Below are positions 36,365-47,674 of a stretch of DNA of 64,000 bases, piece after piece. The stretch is from Ophiura sarsii (taxonomy: Eukaryota > Echinodermata > Ophiuroidea > Amphilepidida > Ophiuridae). Location of the stretch: contig CM069447.1 in assembly GCA_035610835.1 (NCBI GenBank), positions 17,131,992-17,195,991 of the forward strand, read 5' to 3'. Made by a program: the position numbers and the translations under genes. The notes beneath the pieces were generated by a model. It saw nothing but the letters and a program-made list of their open reading frames with translations. It was not told the DNA's origin and did not search any database. Numbering within the stretch: the first letter of the stretch is position 1; every line of letters starts with the position of its first letter.

Positions 36365-36520
36365 ATAGGGTTGGTGATATGGGCGGGTTAGGGTTAGGGT
36401 TAGGGTGTTAAGGTTAGGGTAGGGTTGTAGGGTTAGGGTTAGCCGTTAACCCTAACCCTAACTCTAACCTTAACCCTAACCCTAACCCGCCCGTTCATAC
36501 ACTCTACACACCAACCCTAT
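36365..36520. repeat. Head-to-head telomere-like repeats in a palindrome
   Basis: GGGTTAGGGTTAGGGTTAGGG-type repeats (about 36383-36442) are followed by CCCTAACCCTAACTCTAACC-type repeats (about 36448-36488). Outer ATAGGGTTGG/CCAACCCTAT and GGCGGG/CCCGCC also pair. Confidence 0.75.
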
Positions 36521-38187
36521 GAGAAGAATGCACTGCACAAACTAGTGATTTTCAGACCGGCAAATTTTACCGGCTTATGACGCGTATGACGTAGACAGCT
36601 GTCGAATTGTACAGTTGAATTTACAGTAGGTTAATAACTTTGACCTATATGGTAATGTGGCTGTCAACACTGCAGCTATTAGTTTGTGGGTAGGTTTGTC
36701 TGACATCAGAACTGTAAGGTCAAGTGTGTGGTGGTATATATGTGTGGGACCTAAATAGTAATGTGGATTTAAAGTATGATTGAGTATTCATAGTGCATTT
36801 TAATAGCAAAACTTCAACCGGCTGGTACACTACTTTTGGAAATATTACTGGCTTCATATTTTATAGCTAGAAGCTAGCACTTTTCTGTTCTGAGCTGTTT
36901 ATGAGCATCTGTAGCTAATTGTTGAAATAGCTTTTTTAAAAGGAGATTCAGTAGCGTGTCCAAAGGGGGTGGTGGGGGGGGGGGGGGGGGGATGGGCACG
37001 GCTATGCTATCATTCGATTGAAACAGCATACATTCGGTTAAATAGCTCCCCTAAGGCATTTTGTGAAGCAATTTATTTTTTCCAGACAAATCAGCGTTTC
37101 TAGGTATGATTTCAATGTTACTAAAAATGATTGCAATAAAATATCATTCATGACATTCATTGATTTACCATGCCTGCATAATGGAAAATACCGATATGAA
37201 AAAGAAGAAAAAAATCCAGACTGGTGACTGTCGAAAAAAACAATTGTATCAAATCAAATAATACTGATGACTTAGGCAAAATAAAAATAAAAACATGTTT
37301 AGCGTCCGGACATTTTCCTAATAAAGGAAGGAGAAGGCCCTTTTTTATTTTTTCCCACTTTTAGTGCAAAATCGTATTTAGAGTACTTTTAGTACTTTTA
37401 GTACTTTTAGTGCAAAATCGCCCTAGTAAGCAATACAATTTGCGAAGCTGAAAAAGGAGATCTATTTTTAATCAATTTTATTTCAGGGTTCTGGGGGGTT
37501 GATCACTACAAAACTTATTTAAAATGCACGTAAGGAAGATGCAAATTTGTTACAAACATCTCAACCTCTGAAACACCAACAAAAAGTTATATGACTGAAA
37601 TTAAGATGGGAAAAAAGAAAATTGAAGTGGACCCAAAAAAGGAAGCGGAAGGGGACGCTAAAGAGGTTTTTATTTTTAATTTTGCCTATACTACTCGTAT
37701 AGGGAACACAACGTGAATTGTACCTGACACATTGTACAAGAATGAAATCAATTCTACTGGGATGTGTGTGAACTTGGCCTATGGTATACAGCTACTATAA
37801 TAGTGCATTCATCATAAGATGGAACATGACCTTTTGATTAAATGCTTTGTATTGGTGTTGTAGAGGTTTTAAATTCATGTTTAACTTTACACTGAGCAGA
37901 ATATTTAGATCTGAAAATTGTCCATTTACCATAGAAGGTATCATTTGACATTGTGGATTAAGTTTAGCATTGCAAAAGATAAAAGTCATGTTCCATCTTA
38001 CACTGAAATCACCATAGTATAGAGAGATTCAAAAGGCAAGCATCTCAAGTTCTTTAAAAAGGTGTAAATTTTGTGCGGTTAAATGTTCGCGCTTTGCCAA
38101 TTTTTTAATCATTTGGCTTGTTTTTATATTCCCGATTTGAAAGTTCCTTATATTCAATGACTTACACACAAAGGAAATATTGTCAAG

Positions 38188-38320
38188 GTGAAATTATTGG
38201 ATTTCATCACAACATTTGGAATCACCATGAAAAATGCATTGAAATAAGTGCAAACATGCCTAGTATTGGTTCTGTAATCCTTAGGATAGACCTTGAAAGT
38301 TGGGAAAGGTTTCTGAGTGC
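38188..38320 (+). mobile_element. Partial MITE of the TTAACACTTTCCACG family
   Basis: Internal part only (gaaataagtgcaaacatgcc and tagtattggttctgtaatcc), without either terminus. It fills the junction between the duplicated block ending at 38187 and segmental block A. Confidence 0.65.
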
Positions 38321-39540
38321 TTAGCCATTTGCTTGGAATACAGAGTGTGTCACAAAAAGTGTCCAATGAGTTAGAAAATTAATTGAAATACATCCCATGT
38401 CTTCGGACTGTTGATAAGCCCTGTTAGTCCTCTATCAAATACACTTTATCCCATTGAATTTGACCACCTAACATGCTTAACTTCCGATACATTATATGAT
38501 CAATTCAGTAACAAAAGTGCTAATCCAACTTTGGCCACTTTTGATCAAGAAAAATACTTTCAACTGAAAAAGATTGCCTTTGTGATTCCGATGATGATTT
38601 TAAAATGCCGTTTAAAATTTTTATAATAATTATGTCATGGATGAAAATATAATTTGGTTCAAATTTAACTTACTATCAACATTTTGGTGGTAGAGTATTA
38701 TTGATTTGATTGATTATGTTCAATGAGGATTCTAATAAAGAGCTCCCTTCACACGAAAAGTGGCTAAAGGTGAATTTGAACATCCCAGAGTAGATTGGGC
38801 ATAACTTGATAACGGAAGCGCCAATATGAATAGAATAAAAATCTTATTGCATAATCAAGATTGCTGAACATGATTACTAGTATTTCGAGAAACAATGTTT
38901 GTATTTTTCATGGCAACAAAATATCATGTTTCACACGGGACACTTTTTTGACACACCCTGTATAGGGAGGTTTCCTTCTGAATGTGCCAAAATCACCACT
39001 ATTTGTTGTCAAAAGGTAATAGAACATCACTCTACCCTGTAGTTGTCAATGAAAATTGAACAGACGACAGAGTTGTTCTTTTGAGCGCGAAATAGTGGTG
39101 AATTTGGCACACTTTGAATGAGACCACCCCACACTCTCCAGCAAGAGGCTAGGCACTGAGACAATTGATTGATATGAATGAGGTATCGTTAGAAAGAAGC
39201 ACACATCAGCTTTTTATTCATTGATATAAAACACAATATGAATACAAAATGAAATATTAAAAACATGATGATTGACAAAATTTCTTTTTAGCAGTTTAAT
39301 TCAATGGTGAAGGGATATTCAATGTCAATTACCAATACGTTTCGGTATTTGGTTGTAGCATATAATGAACAAGATCTGTATATATTACACATCAGTGGAT
39401 TGCTGGAGGGATAAACAAAAACATTCCAATGTTTGAAAGACAATTTGGTGAAGGTATAAATACCTGTATAGTCAAAATAGCAGTGTAGTTATATTTTAGA
39501 TTCCATTGTTTTGATATATGAAAGCAAATATAAGGGTTAG

Positions 39541-40688
39541 CAGTCAGCTCTGGAACGAGAGCCCGTTTCAGTTAAGGGCGCTACAAATTTGTGCCATCAT
39601 TTCATTTTCGCCTGTCATCCCTAAATAATTGCATACAAACTAACATCTTAACAAATTGAGTGCAGCCTAGCTACCAGAATTCCTCGCGGTAGTTGGTCCT
39701 GATGATTGTATCTCACCTTTGACCCCAATATCTTAATAATAATAATAATAATAATAATATTAATAATAATAATATTTATTTCTTATATAGCGCAATTACA
39801 TCAAAAAGAACTCAAGGCGCTTTACAAATATACATTAAAAGCGTAAAGCACACGTAACAGGTAGCAATATTAAATATACAATATTAAAAACACACTCTAC
39901 CGATAACAACAAGATAAAATATATACTGTATGAATATTGCACAGTTAAGTCTAAATAAGAAGAGCCAACACAGACAACGGAGATAACTGTGAAATATACA
40001 TAAGTAAAAATGGGAATAGTTAAAAAGCGTGATGCACAGAACACATATTGCACAATCAGTATTGCATCAATATTAAAGCACGAAAAAAGAGTGAAATGTG
40101 CATTGCAATTACAATATTCCGAATTAACAACCTTAATACATACACCAGCAAAATATTAAACACAGGCTAAATTTATATTAAAACACAGGGAAACCCAACT
40201 GTAAAGTGATACACAGGATGTCATAAAACATAAAAACGCCTAAAAGTCGACTTTTCACAAAACTGGGTAACAGATGTAGCAGACCTGATATGATCCGTAA
40301 GTTATAGGTCAAAATACCGCGATAAGACTACCATTTTCTAGGCGAGTTTATACCATTTTAATGATTTTTAGGTCAAGTGTGATAATTTATACATTAAAAA
40401 TAATCCTTATAGTATCATATTATAATGATAGATTTTTTAACATTATCTCATAGATAATAGAATTATGTTATGGCTAAAAATCTGCAAAATGGGATTTATG
40501 TTTGATCTGTGACGGGAGGTCGTTCCCTTGGCCCAAGCCCGCACTCTATTGAAATATCAAACTTTATCGTCACCCAGCTGAAGACGGTCTCCCGTCACTT
40601 AATGCATCGCATGTGTCAACATTGACGGCAGTGCGTCACTAAATAGCACGCCCTCAAGCCGAACGCGCTCCCGTTCCGGAGCAGACTG
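39541..40688. mobile_element. CAGTCAGCT-family TIR element in block A (with nested SINE)
   Basis: Begins CAGTCAGCTCTGGAACGAGA and ends CCCGTTCCGGAGCAGACTG. It contains the SINE-like insertion 39735-40303, without which it matches the block-B copy. Confidence 0.75.
39735..40303 (-). mobile_element. SINE-like element inserted in duplicated block A
   Basis: On the minus strand it ends TTGTAAAGCGCCTTGAGTTC, then GCGCTATATAAG and an (ATT)n tail, the same tail type as the SINE at 33268. Block B has no such sequence at the equivalent point (about 50815), so the insertion is specific to A. No tRNA head is obvious at the other end, so it could be another short element sharing a LINE tail. Confidence 0.6.
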
Positions 40689-40898
40689 ATAAAATGTGTA
40701 TGACTTAAAAAAGTATAACATCTCCATCAGTGGAGAAATTTAACCTTTCCCCAGTCGTCCGAGGAGGATGAAGACTTATTGTCAATGTTTGTGTTTACAT
40801 TATCGCTGTATGGGGGGAGGGGGGGGGGGGGGGGGGTGGGGGTGAATTATGTGATATTACGGGATCGAGTGCGGTTTTTCTTGGTGTTGGGGTATAAT

Positions 40899-40981
40899 GT
40901 TGTTTATATTTGAGCTCCTAGTCGTAGCCGCTTTTGTGGAGGGCATAAAGCTACGACTACGAACTCAAATATAAACAACAT
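40899..40981. repeat. Inverted repeat in block A
   Basis: GTTGTTTATATTTGAG and TAGTCGTAGC pair with GCTACGACTA and CTCAAATATAAACAAC. The same structure is retained in block B at 51412-51496. Confidence 0.7.
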
Positions 40982-41817
40982 CAACCAGGGACTGCGGGGG
41001 ATCATTGTGAAGAGCTTACATACACTTCTACATTTTACTCATTTTGCATTATTGAATTTGCATTGACAAGTCCATGGAATTAATCAAATTTCCAAATAAT
41101 GTTAGCTTTAACTGTGGAATACCTCAAATCAAAGTAATTACAATAGGAAGAAATTGTTTGAACATTTGATTAATTCCATGGAATTGTCAATGCAAATTCA
41201 ATAATGCAAAATTAGTAACATGTAGAAGTGGATGTAAGCCCTTTTGCAAAACAGCTCTTCATATGTGGGATAAGAAACTATGAAGGGATAACATGTATAT
41301 GTGGTCAAAGATTTAACATTTGTATAGGGGTACCATATACTCTGAATTGCCTTATATTGTTTATAAAGTGATATTGTATGGTTGTAGCATTAAATCAGCA
41401 AGATTTAATATGACTTGCCTAAATTAGTAAGGGTGATTGAAAAAGTTTCACATTTTTGACAACCATTTTCAGCTCTTAGTAATACAAACTTTTAAAATTA
41501 CTGAGCAAAAATCAAAATACTTGTGGAAGTTCAAAGTTTAAAGATGATATGTGCCTTAATGAAGTGCAAATAAATGTTTAAAAGTCTATTATTAGAAAAT
41601 GGCTGGCAAAAGAAAAAAGTTATCTTTTTTAACCACCCTGTATTACATATCAGTAAACGGCTGCAGAAAAAGATACTGTAATGTTTGTGAAAACAGAAAT
41701 GAATGGGTATAACTCAATAATTAATAGCTATGTATTATAAGGCACAACTGTCAAATTATTCAAGTTTTAGCACTAAATGATCAAACTTTGACTTGCCTAC
41801 TATTTATTATAGATCAT

Positions 41818-42882
41818 ATATATATATGGTCACGCGTTATGAACTCGCCTCCCAATAGGGTGGTGCCGTTACATTTTTTAGCTTCATGCTGTCATTTTCC
41901 TCAAATATTTTTAAAACCACAAAAGCTATCACAACAAATTTGGTATCATTTTAAAGCCCTAATAACAGGCTATCTGCCTGCCAAATGGCATTGGTATAGC
42001 TAATACAGAAAAGGAGATACAGCTGTTTGATGTTTGGGGACCAGGGGTGGTGCTGGAAGGGGTGCCGCTGGAAGGGGTGCCGCCTGTACAAAATCAATGG
42101 GGATAATCCCATGATTTGTTCTTTTTATAATAACTAGTCATCCCCTAATGTTACAAACACAATTTTGGTCCCATTTCAAAGGATATTTAGTAGTCTTTAA
42201 GTATGTGGTTCAACAGACTTGTCAACTATTATTAACAACTAATTAATTATGGATAAGACAATGATCATCAGCTTTCTTCCTATTCGCTACACAGTCAACA
42301 TGAATAATCAGCCTCAATTTACCGGATTTATAAAAATGACTATAACAGAAAAAGTGTTCAACCTATGATAGCAAAAGTATACATTTTTGGAAAGCTTGTA
42401 ACTAGAGGAATTCAGAAATGCAGTTTATATCAGAGAAGGGTTCATCCTTAAAGAAATAATTCTGAAAATTATAAAAATATATAAAATAAAAATTGGAGAT
42501 ATTCACTAGCCGGTATAATTACCATACCGACGTAGTAACTTTGAAAATTATCTAATGGGTAATTTCATGAGGAATTCAAATATGTAAAAAAAATAATGAT
42601 AATGTTAGGTATAAAAAATATATGGATCTCAAATTAAAAATTAAAAAACTCTGATATTTTCCGAACATTTCCGATCATACCATTTTAGTTCTTGGTCGTA
42701 CTGTAATTTTAATGGCATATTTGGTTTCCTCATGCAATTTCCCTTCAGAAAATGTATACTTTTACTACCCCAGGGGGGTATACAAGCAAATATAAATGTG
42801 TAAAGTTAAAATCATGTCGCGAAAGCCAAAATCCGTGTGTAACGCGAAAGGAGGCGAGCTTAAAACACATGACCATATATAT
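41818..42882. mobile_element. TIR element of about 1.06 kb found only in block A
   Basis: Left TATATATATGGTCACGCGTT and GAACTCGCCTCC mirror right GGAGGCGAGC and ACATGACCATATATA, imperfectly over about 30 bp. Blocks B (about 53165) and C (about 63300) have an uninterrupted TATATAT sequence here, so this is an insertion. Confidence 0.75.
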
Positions 42883-43375
42883 TGGTGACTTTTGGAGGGA
42901 CAATCTGAAGTATGTGAGACAAAAAAAGAAGGGATTTTTGAATATTTATGGTTTAAAAAGGTTATATTATTTTAATTGTAGCATTTACTTGGAGAAACAC
43001 ATCTAGCTTGCCTGATATTGTAGATAAATAGATTGCTGGTGGGATTATCCAATGTTTGAGAGAGATAATCCAATGCATGCCAGAAAATCCAATGTTTGTG
43101 AGAAAATAAAAAGGTTTGCCAGATAAATCTGTCATGATACTTTATTTCAGCTAAATTTCACAACTGGTCATAACTTAGCCTAAATTTCAATTAATTTACC
43201 TTCTTATTCTCAAGAGACAATTTCAATGAAGTTGTTCATTGCGATCCCGAGGAACGATATGCCGCTGGAAGCTTGAATTCCAGGACCAACACGCATGTCT
43301 TTCTCTACCTCAAAATAGCTGGGACCTTATTGGTGTTTTAAAATAGATTTTATGTTACTTTTTGTTGGGAGTGTC

Positions 43376-43402
43376 GGGGGGGGGGGGGGGGGGGGGGGGG
43401 GG
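43376..43402 (+). repeat. G homopolymer in block A, 27 nt
   Basis: Same position relative to neighbours as the 27-nt run at 53625-53651 in block B. Confidence 0.85.
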
Positions 43403-43458
43403 TGCTATAGAATTCTGAATGCAACAATCATCACAAAACTAATAACAAAACAATTTCA

Positions 43459-43725
43459 TACTCTCTAAATGTAAAACGAGTGGAAAGAGTGGAAATTCAC
43501 TCAAAAAGGAGTGAAGGGGGTGAAACGCAGGACAACCCGTTTTAGAGTGGAACATTTCCACTCTAAAATGAGTGTGAAAGTTAATTTTCACTCTCAATAG
43601 AGTGGAACATTGTCATATAAAATCCCCTTTCACTCCTTTTAGTGTGTTTTCCACTCAAAAACGTGTTGTCCTGCGTTTAACTCCTTGAACGAGTAGGAAA
43701 ACCATTCTTTTACATTTAGAGAGTA
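43459..43725. mobile_element. GAGTGGAA hairpin MITE in block A
   Basis: TACTCTCTAAATGTAAAACG is mirrored by TTACATTTAGAGAGTA at the right, with pairing continuing through caggacaacccgtttt and the gagtggaa motifs. The same element is present in block B, so it predates that duplication. Confidence 0.75.
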
Positions 43726-44682
43726 CATTGATCATGATACAGAAGATACTACCCACAAACCAAATCAACACTGACATAATTGTTCAATGTGGATTCGTGC
43801 ATGTTAATCAAATATTGGTAAAAATCATCAATTCATTAATATTAAAGAGAGTGCGACTCTGAATCAAGTACATGTTCAATTGTGTAGTTGATATTTATGG
43901 CAAGACCAACCTATTGCCATTGTTCCTTGTATGTAAAACAACACTTTAACAAACAATAAACACTTTATTCACAAAATGCAGACGTGCTTACCACAATCCA
44001 TTTCGATTTTATTGGCAGGATGTGCATGATTATACCCTATATATCCACAAACAACAGTTAAAGGTACATTCATTGATTTCGAAGTAAATTGTTGTTTTTT
44101 TCTGGATTTTTCTTCAAACAGAGAATACATTACAAAAATGAAAATCTCAGTTTGTTATTCATTATACGCAAAACAGATTAATATTACAACATTTTAAAAA
44201 TTGTTAAACAAATCCTGATAATTCATACAAATCCTATAGTTCAATAAGTTCCAAATTGGCAAGAAAGATTCCTTTTTTATCTATCCGCACGCAAAATTAA
44301 TCCAAGCGTAAAAGCGCGGTTTTGACATATGCAAGCGTCACGCATACAATATGACACTGCGACATTGCGCGCCACATTGCGCCATGCGAGCGTTTTGCAC
44401 GCGACGCTCTTCTGAATCCATTCGCTGCTGTAAACAGGTTTCTTTTTCTTTTTTCTCTCTTTCTCTCTCCGTTTTCAATTTTTCTGTGAGCTTGATTGAT
44501 TTTTATTCAGTGTGTCCTGTCCCCCTACCCCTGTTGTGGTCAGATTCAAATGGTCTTGGTTGACACAGGTTTAAAAATAGTTTTAGTAAGTTCCCGGCAA
44601 AGGCAAATAAAAAAATCCACCCAATCCCAACATTCTAACCCCCCTTGAAGTCTAAGCTTGCAATTTTATGCTGCGCATATGA

Positions 44683-45046
44683 TGGGCCCCTCATCCGTGT
44701 GAGCTGGGCGGCACCTTACCGTGTGAAAAATGGGTGCGGACGGCGGCACACTGCTTGAGCGGCGAGCTTGAGCGCTCAACTTATACAGGGCAGTTTGATG
44801 ACGTTATCAAGGCGGTTCGGTCGGTACCCAAGCGTTTCGGCCGGTGAGGACCTGGTGAGGAGGTGGTATTAGCCCGGTTCCAGGCCGATAAGGACCCGGA
44901 ATAGAACAGTATGAACCCGGTAACAATTTTTTTTTAATGCGGCCGTTGACATTTTTTGCTGATTGTTTACCGTGTTGGACTCTGTTGTTTTTCTATAAGA
45001 TGGTAAGGGGTCGCCCAGCTCACACGGATACATGTGAGGGGCCCAT
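44683..45046. mobile_element. TIR MITE TGGGCCCCTCA upstream of the FReD gene
   Basis: TGGGCCCCTCATCCGTGTGA and AGCTGGGCG at the left mirror CGCCCAGCTCACACGGATAC and TGAGGGGCCCA at the right, about 30 bp with one small indel. It lies about 0.6 kb upstream of the FReD reading frame. Confidence 0.75.
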
Positions 45047-45711
45047 GAGCCTGTCTGGACGCGACCGGAGATAGACTGAGAGAACCACATGCTACCACCA
45101 GCACGTGGTAGAGTAGTATTTTTTAGTTCTCTGGGCCGTAAAGGGTAATAAACTCAAATTATTGACCAAACAGCACAACTCTCTCCTACTTGAATGACTA
45201 TAGGTAGAAAAGCATTACCAAATGAAAAAACATCCCACAATTTTGTAGAAAGATGAAGACACTTCCCGATACCAAATGACTATGAGTGTGTCTTTAATGT
45301 TTCAAGCTGTAGTGTAGCAAGTGTGAACTTGTGAACCAGGATAAAATGGCTTTAAACACGTAGGTATTTATTGTTAAGTTCAGTGTTGCAAACACTGCGA
45401 TAAAGTGATGGAATTGGGCTACTTTTGATTGGTGCTCTGTTTGCAAAAAAGATAGGTACCGAGCTGATGATGTATCATATTGTATCACGTATTTCCTTAG
45501 GTTCACTAAACATTTGGGCTACCTTTTTAGTTAGGGCGCAGCCTAGATGGTGCTTACACCATACTTTAAAAAATCTAGGTGGCAAGCCTGACAAAATACT
45601 CCATACTCCATACGCTCACTCGCGGAATTTAGCTTGACAAAATCGGAACAGAATTTGATGTTTGATGTCAAGAACTTTTACACTTTTTCAAGAGATCAAC
45701 ATTTCCGCATC

Positions 45712-46863
45712 ATGGCTATGATTATATGTACTACCAAGCATGCCTTGCTATTTACCATCATTTTGGTGTCAATGCACAACATCAACAGTCAACTTCTAAC
45801 CACAATATTTGCTGTGCGAGATATAACCGCGTTGCTGGAAAATATCACAGACACATCTACTGTGACGTCTATGTTCCTGACACACATTTTGAATCGGAGT
45901 ACCGACACTCAAACGCGCATGGACGGTAGCCTTGTTCAACTCGCAAATACTCAAACTCATATGGCGTCAACTCAATCACGCATGGAGAGTACCCTTGATC
46001 AAATGGTAAATACACAATCACGCATGGAGGTTACCCTTGATCAAATCGCAAATACTCAAACTCAGATGGCAGACACCCAATCTGAAATCGCTAATACTCA
46101 AACTCAGATGGCAAATACCCTCACTCAAGTAGTTCAACTCTTGCAGATGCAAAACCAACAGCTGCATAATGTGACAGACATACTGAGTAACATGAACACA
46201 CATAATAATGCTATTTCTCGGCTACCAAGCGATTGCTATGATCTTGCTTCAAGAGGGCAATATTCATCTGGATATTACACTATACAACCATGGGATGACT
46301 TGGGATACCTTCGTGTGTACTGTGATATGGACACAGATAACGGTGGTTGGACAGTCTTCCAAAAGAGATTCGATGGATCAGTTGACTTTTTCTTAGGATG
46401 GGAATCTTATGAAGACGGATTTGGCAGACCAGATGGGGAATTTTGGATTGGACTGAGACAGATACGGCGACTGATTGAACAAGGCACTTGGATGTTACGC
46501 ATCGATTTAGCCGACTTTCAGGATAATACTGTGTATGCAGAATATGGATCGTTTTCTATTGGGGACGCTGCTTCAAATTATCAGCTGTCCATAGGAGCAT
46601 ACAGTGGTACTGCAGGAGACTCATTGACCCTTCATAACAATTATGCCTTCAGTACCAAGGATAATGACCATGATACCTGGCCTGGTAACTGTGCTGAAAC
46701 CTACAAAGGTGGATGGTGGTACACTCACTGTCACCCATCCAACCTGAATGGCCTGTATCTGGGAGAATCACAGGACAATCCTGCAGGCATGGTGTGGGAG
46801 TACTGGAAAAACTCTTGGGAAGTACTGAAGCGCTCAGAGATGAAAATACGTCGAATCAGATAA
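45712..46863 (+). CDS. Secreted fibrinogen-related (FReD) lectin-like protein with heptad stalk
   Basis: Single-exon ORF. The frame is open from 45634 (409 aa), but ATG 45712 puts a hydrophobic segment (ALLFTIILVSM) directly at the N-terminus as a signal peptide, so I prefer it (383 aa). In 409-aa numbering, residues about 92-187 are a run of seven-residue repeats of the NTQTQMA or STLDQMV type, predicted to be a coiled-coil oligomerisation stalk. Residues 199-409 form a complete fibrinogen C-terminal domain: Cys201/Cys230 and Cys353/Cys366 for the two disulfides, NGGWTVFQKRFDG, DGFGRPDGEFWIGL, STKDNDHD at the calcium site, NCAETYKGGWWY at the ligand pocket, SNLNGLYL and the C-terminal WEVLKRSEMKIRRIR. 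The family includes ficolin- and tachylectin-like pattern-recognition lectins; the ligand here is unknown. Paralogues lie at 58658 and 59312. Confidence 0.9.
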   Translation: MAMIICTTKHALLFTIILVSMHNINSQLLTTIFAVRDITALLENITDTSTVTSMFLTHILNRSTDTQTRMDGSLVQLANTQTHMASTQSRMESTLDQMVNTQSRMEVTLDQIANTQTQMADTQSEIANTQTQMANTLTQVVQLLQMQNQQLHNVTDILSNMNTHNNAISRLPSDCYDLASRGQYSSGYYTIQPWDDLGYLRVYCDMDTDNGGWTVFQKRFDGSVDFFLGWESYEDGFGRPDGEFWIGLRQIRRLIEQGTWMLRIDLADFQDNTVYAEYGSFSIGDAASNYQLSIGAYSGTAGDSLTLHNNYAFSTKDNDHDTWPGNCAETYKGGWWYTHCHPSNLNGLYLGESQDNPAGMVWEYWKNSWEVLKRSEMKIRRIR

Positions 46864-47017
46864 GCGTCTTCTATCTAACAGACTATTATAATCAATGGTA
46901 AATAATCTATATGAATCCGCGAATATTGAGATAGAAGAAAAAAGAAACATTTTACTTGTTATTTTTCTTTAAAAAAAAGTAAAATCTACACAAATTAATT
47001 AACTTGATTTCTGTTTA

Positions 47018-47023
47018 AATAAA
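47018..47023 (+). other. Poly(A) signal AATAAA of the FReD gene
   Basis: AATAAA about 155 bp after the stop codon. The same sequence context (gttcaaataaaagacat) recurs after the paralogous FReD stop near 59286, so it belongs to the duplicated gene unit. Confidence 0.6.
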
Positions 47024-47150
47024 AGAAATATGATTTAGCCAGTATGTAAACAATTCAAACATGTTAACCATTTTCTATTGATAAGCGCAGTTGCACAATA
47101 TCACCATATCCCAACTCATGTTGTCATATGGGTATTAGCTTGTCAATGTC

Positions 47151-47432
47151 ATATACACCTAACACAAAAAGTCCCTGAACAGGTGCTTTGATGTTGGCTA
47201 ATCCAACATCAATAATCGGTACGAAAAGTTTGAGATATACATTTAATGAGGAAATTTTCTTCTCTGTAGTTTGGTACCTCAATCATAAAAATCGAGTGGA
47301 TAGTTTTGATTTTTGAGACGGATTGTTTCAATGACCATACTGCCAACAAGAATGTTGCACTAACATTGGGTTTCTATGGGACATCATTGCTTAGTGTGTG
47401 ATTACACAGGGACTTTTGTGTTAGGTGTATAT
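47151..47432. mobile_element. TIR MITE CCTAACACAAAAGTCCCTG downstream of the FReD gene
   Basis: The ends atatacacctaacacaaaaa gtccctg and cagggacttttgtgttaggt gtatat are inverse over about 27 bp. It is 282 bp long with no ORF. Confidence 0.75.
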
Positions 47433-47674
47433 TGTTTGTAATTGTTATGCACCACCCTGCTCATCTGCGGAAGTTGTACTTATGTAACAATATTCATTAG
47501 TAACTAATCAAAATATGTTTAGCTATAGCAAACAATAACCAACACATAGAAATTGACTTATAAAATGTTCTATTCTAATGTTTCGCTATAGGGATAAGGT
47601 TTGTGGGTTAATCATATGTACATTTTGTAAAATAAACTGCTCTAAAACCTTTGGAAATTTATTGTCATATAAAC

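Larger units (their letters stand above)
35681..38187 (+). repeat. Duplicated block, copy 2 (with an extra 1.2 kb)
   Basis: Second copy of the block at 3-1250. Between its halves (35949-37158) lie palindromic repeat units, a telomere-like palindrome, otherwise unremarkable sequence and a G-run at about 36973-36991. Confidence 0.85.
38317..44440 (+). repeat. Segmental duplication block A
   Basis: Matches block B nearly throughout, from gcttagccatttgcttggaa to ccattcgctgctgtaaacag, apart from element insertions listed separately. No host coding exon is recognisable in it; ORFs are short and not conserved in frame between A and B. Confidence 0.85.

Noticed and set aside
36365..36520. True chromosome end
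   Set aside because: The telomere-like repeats are short, degenerate and head-to-head, and unique sequence continues on both sides.
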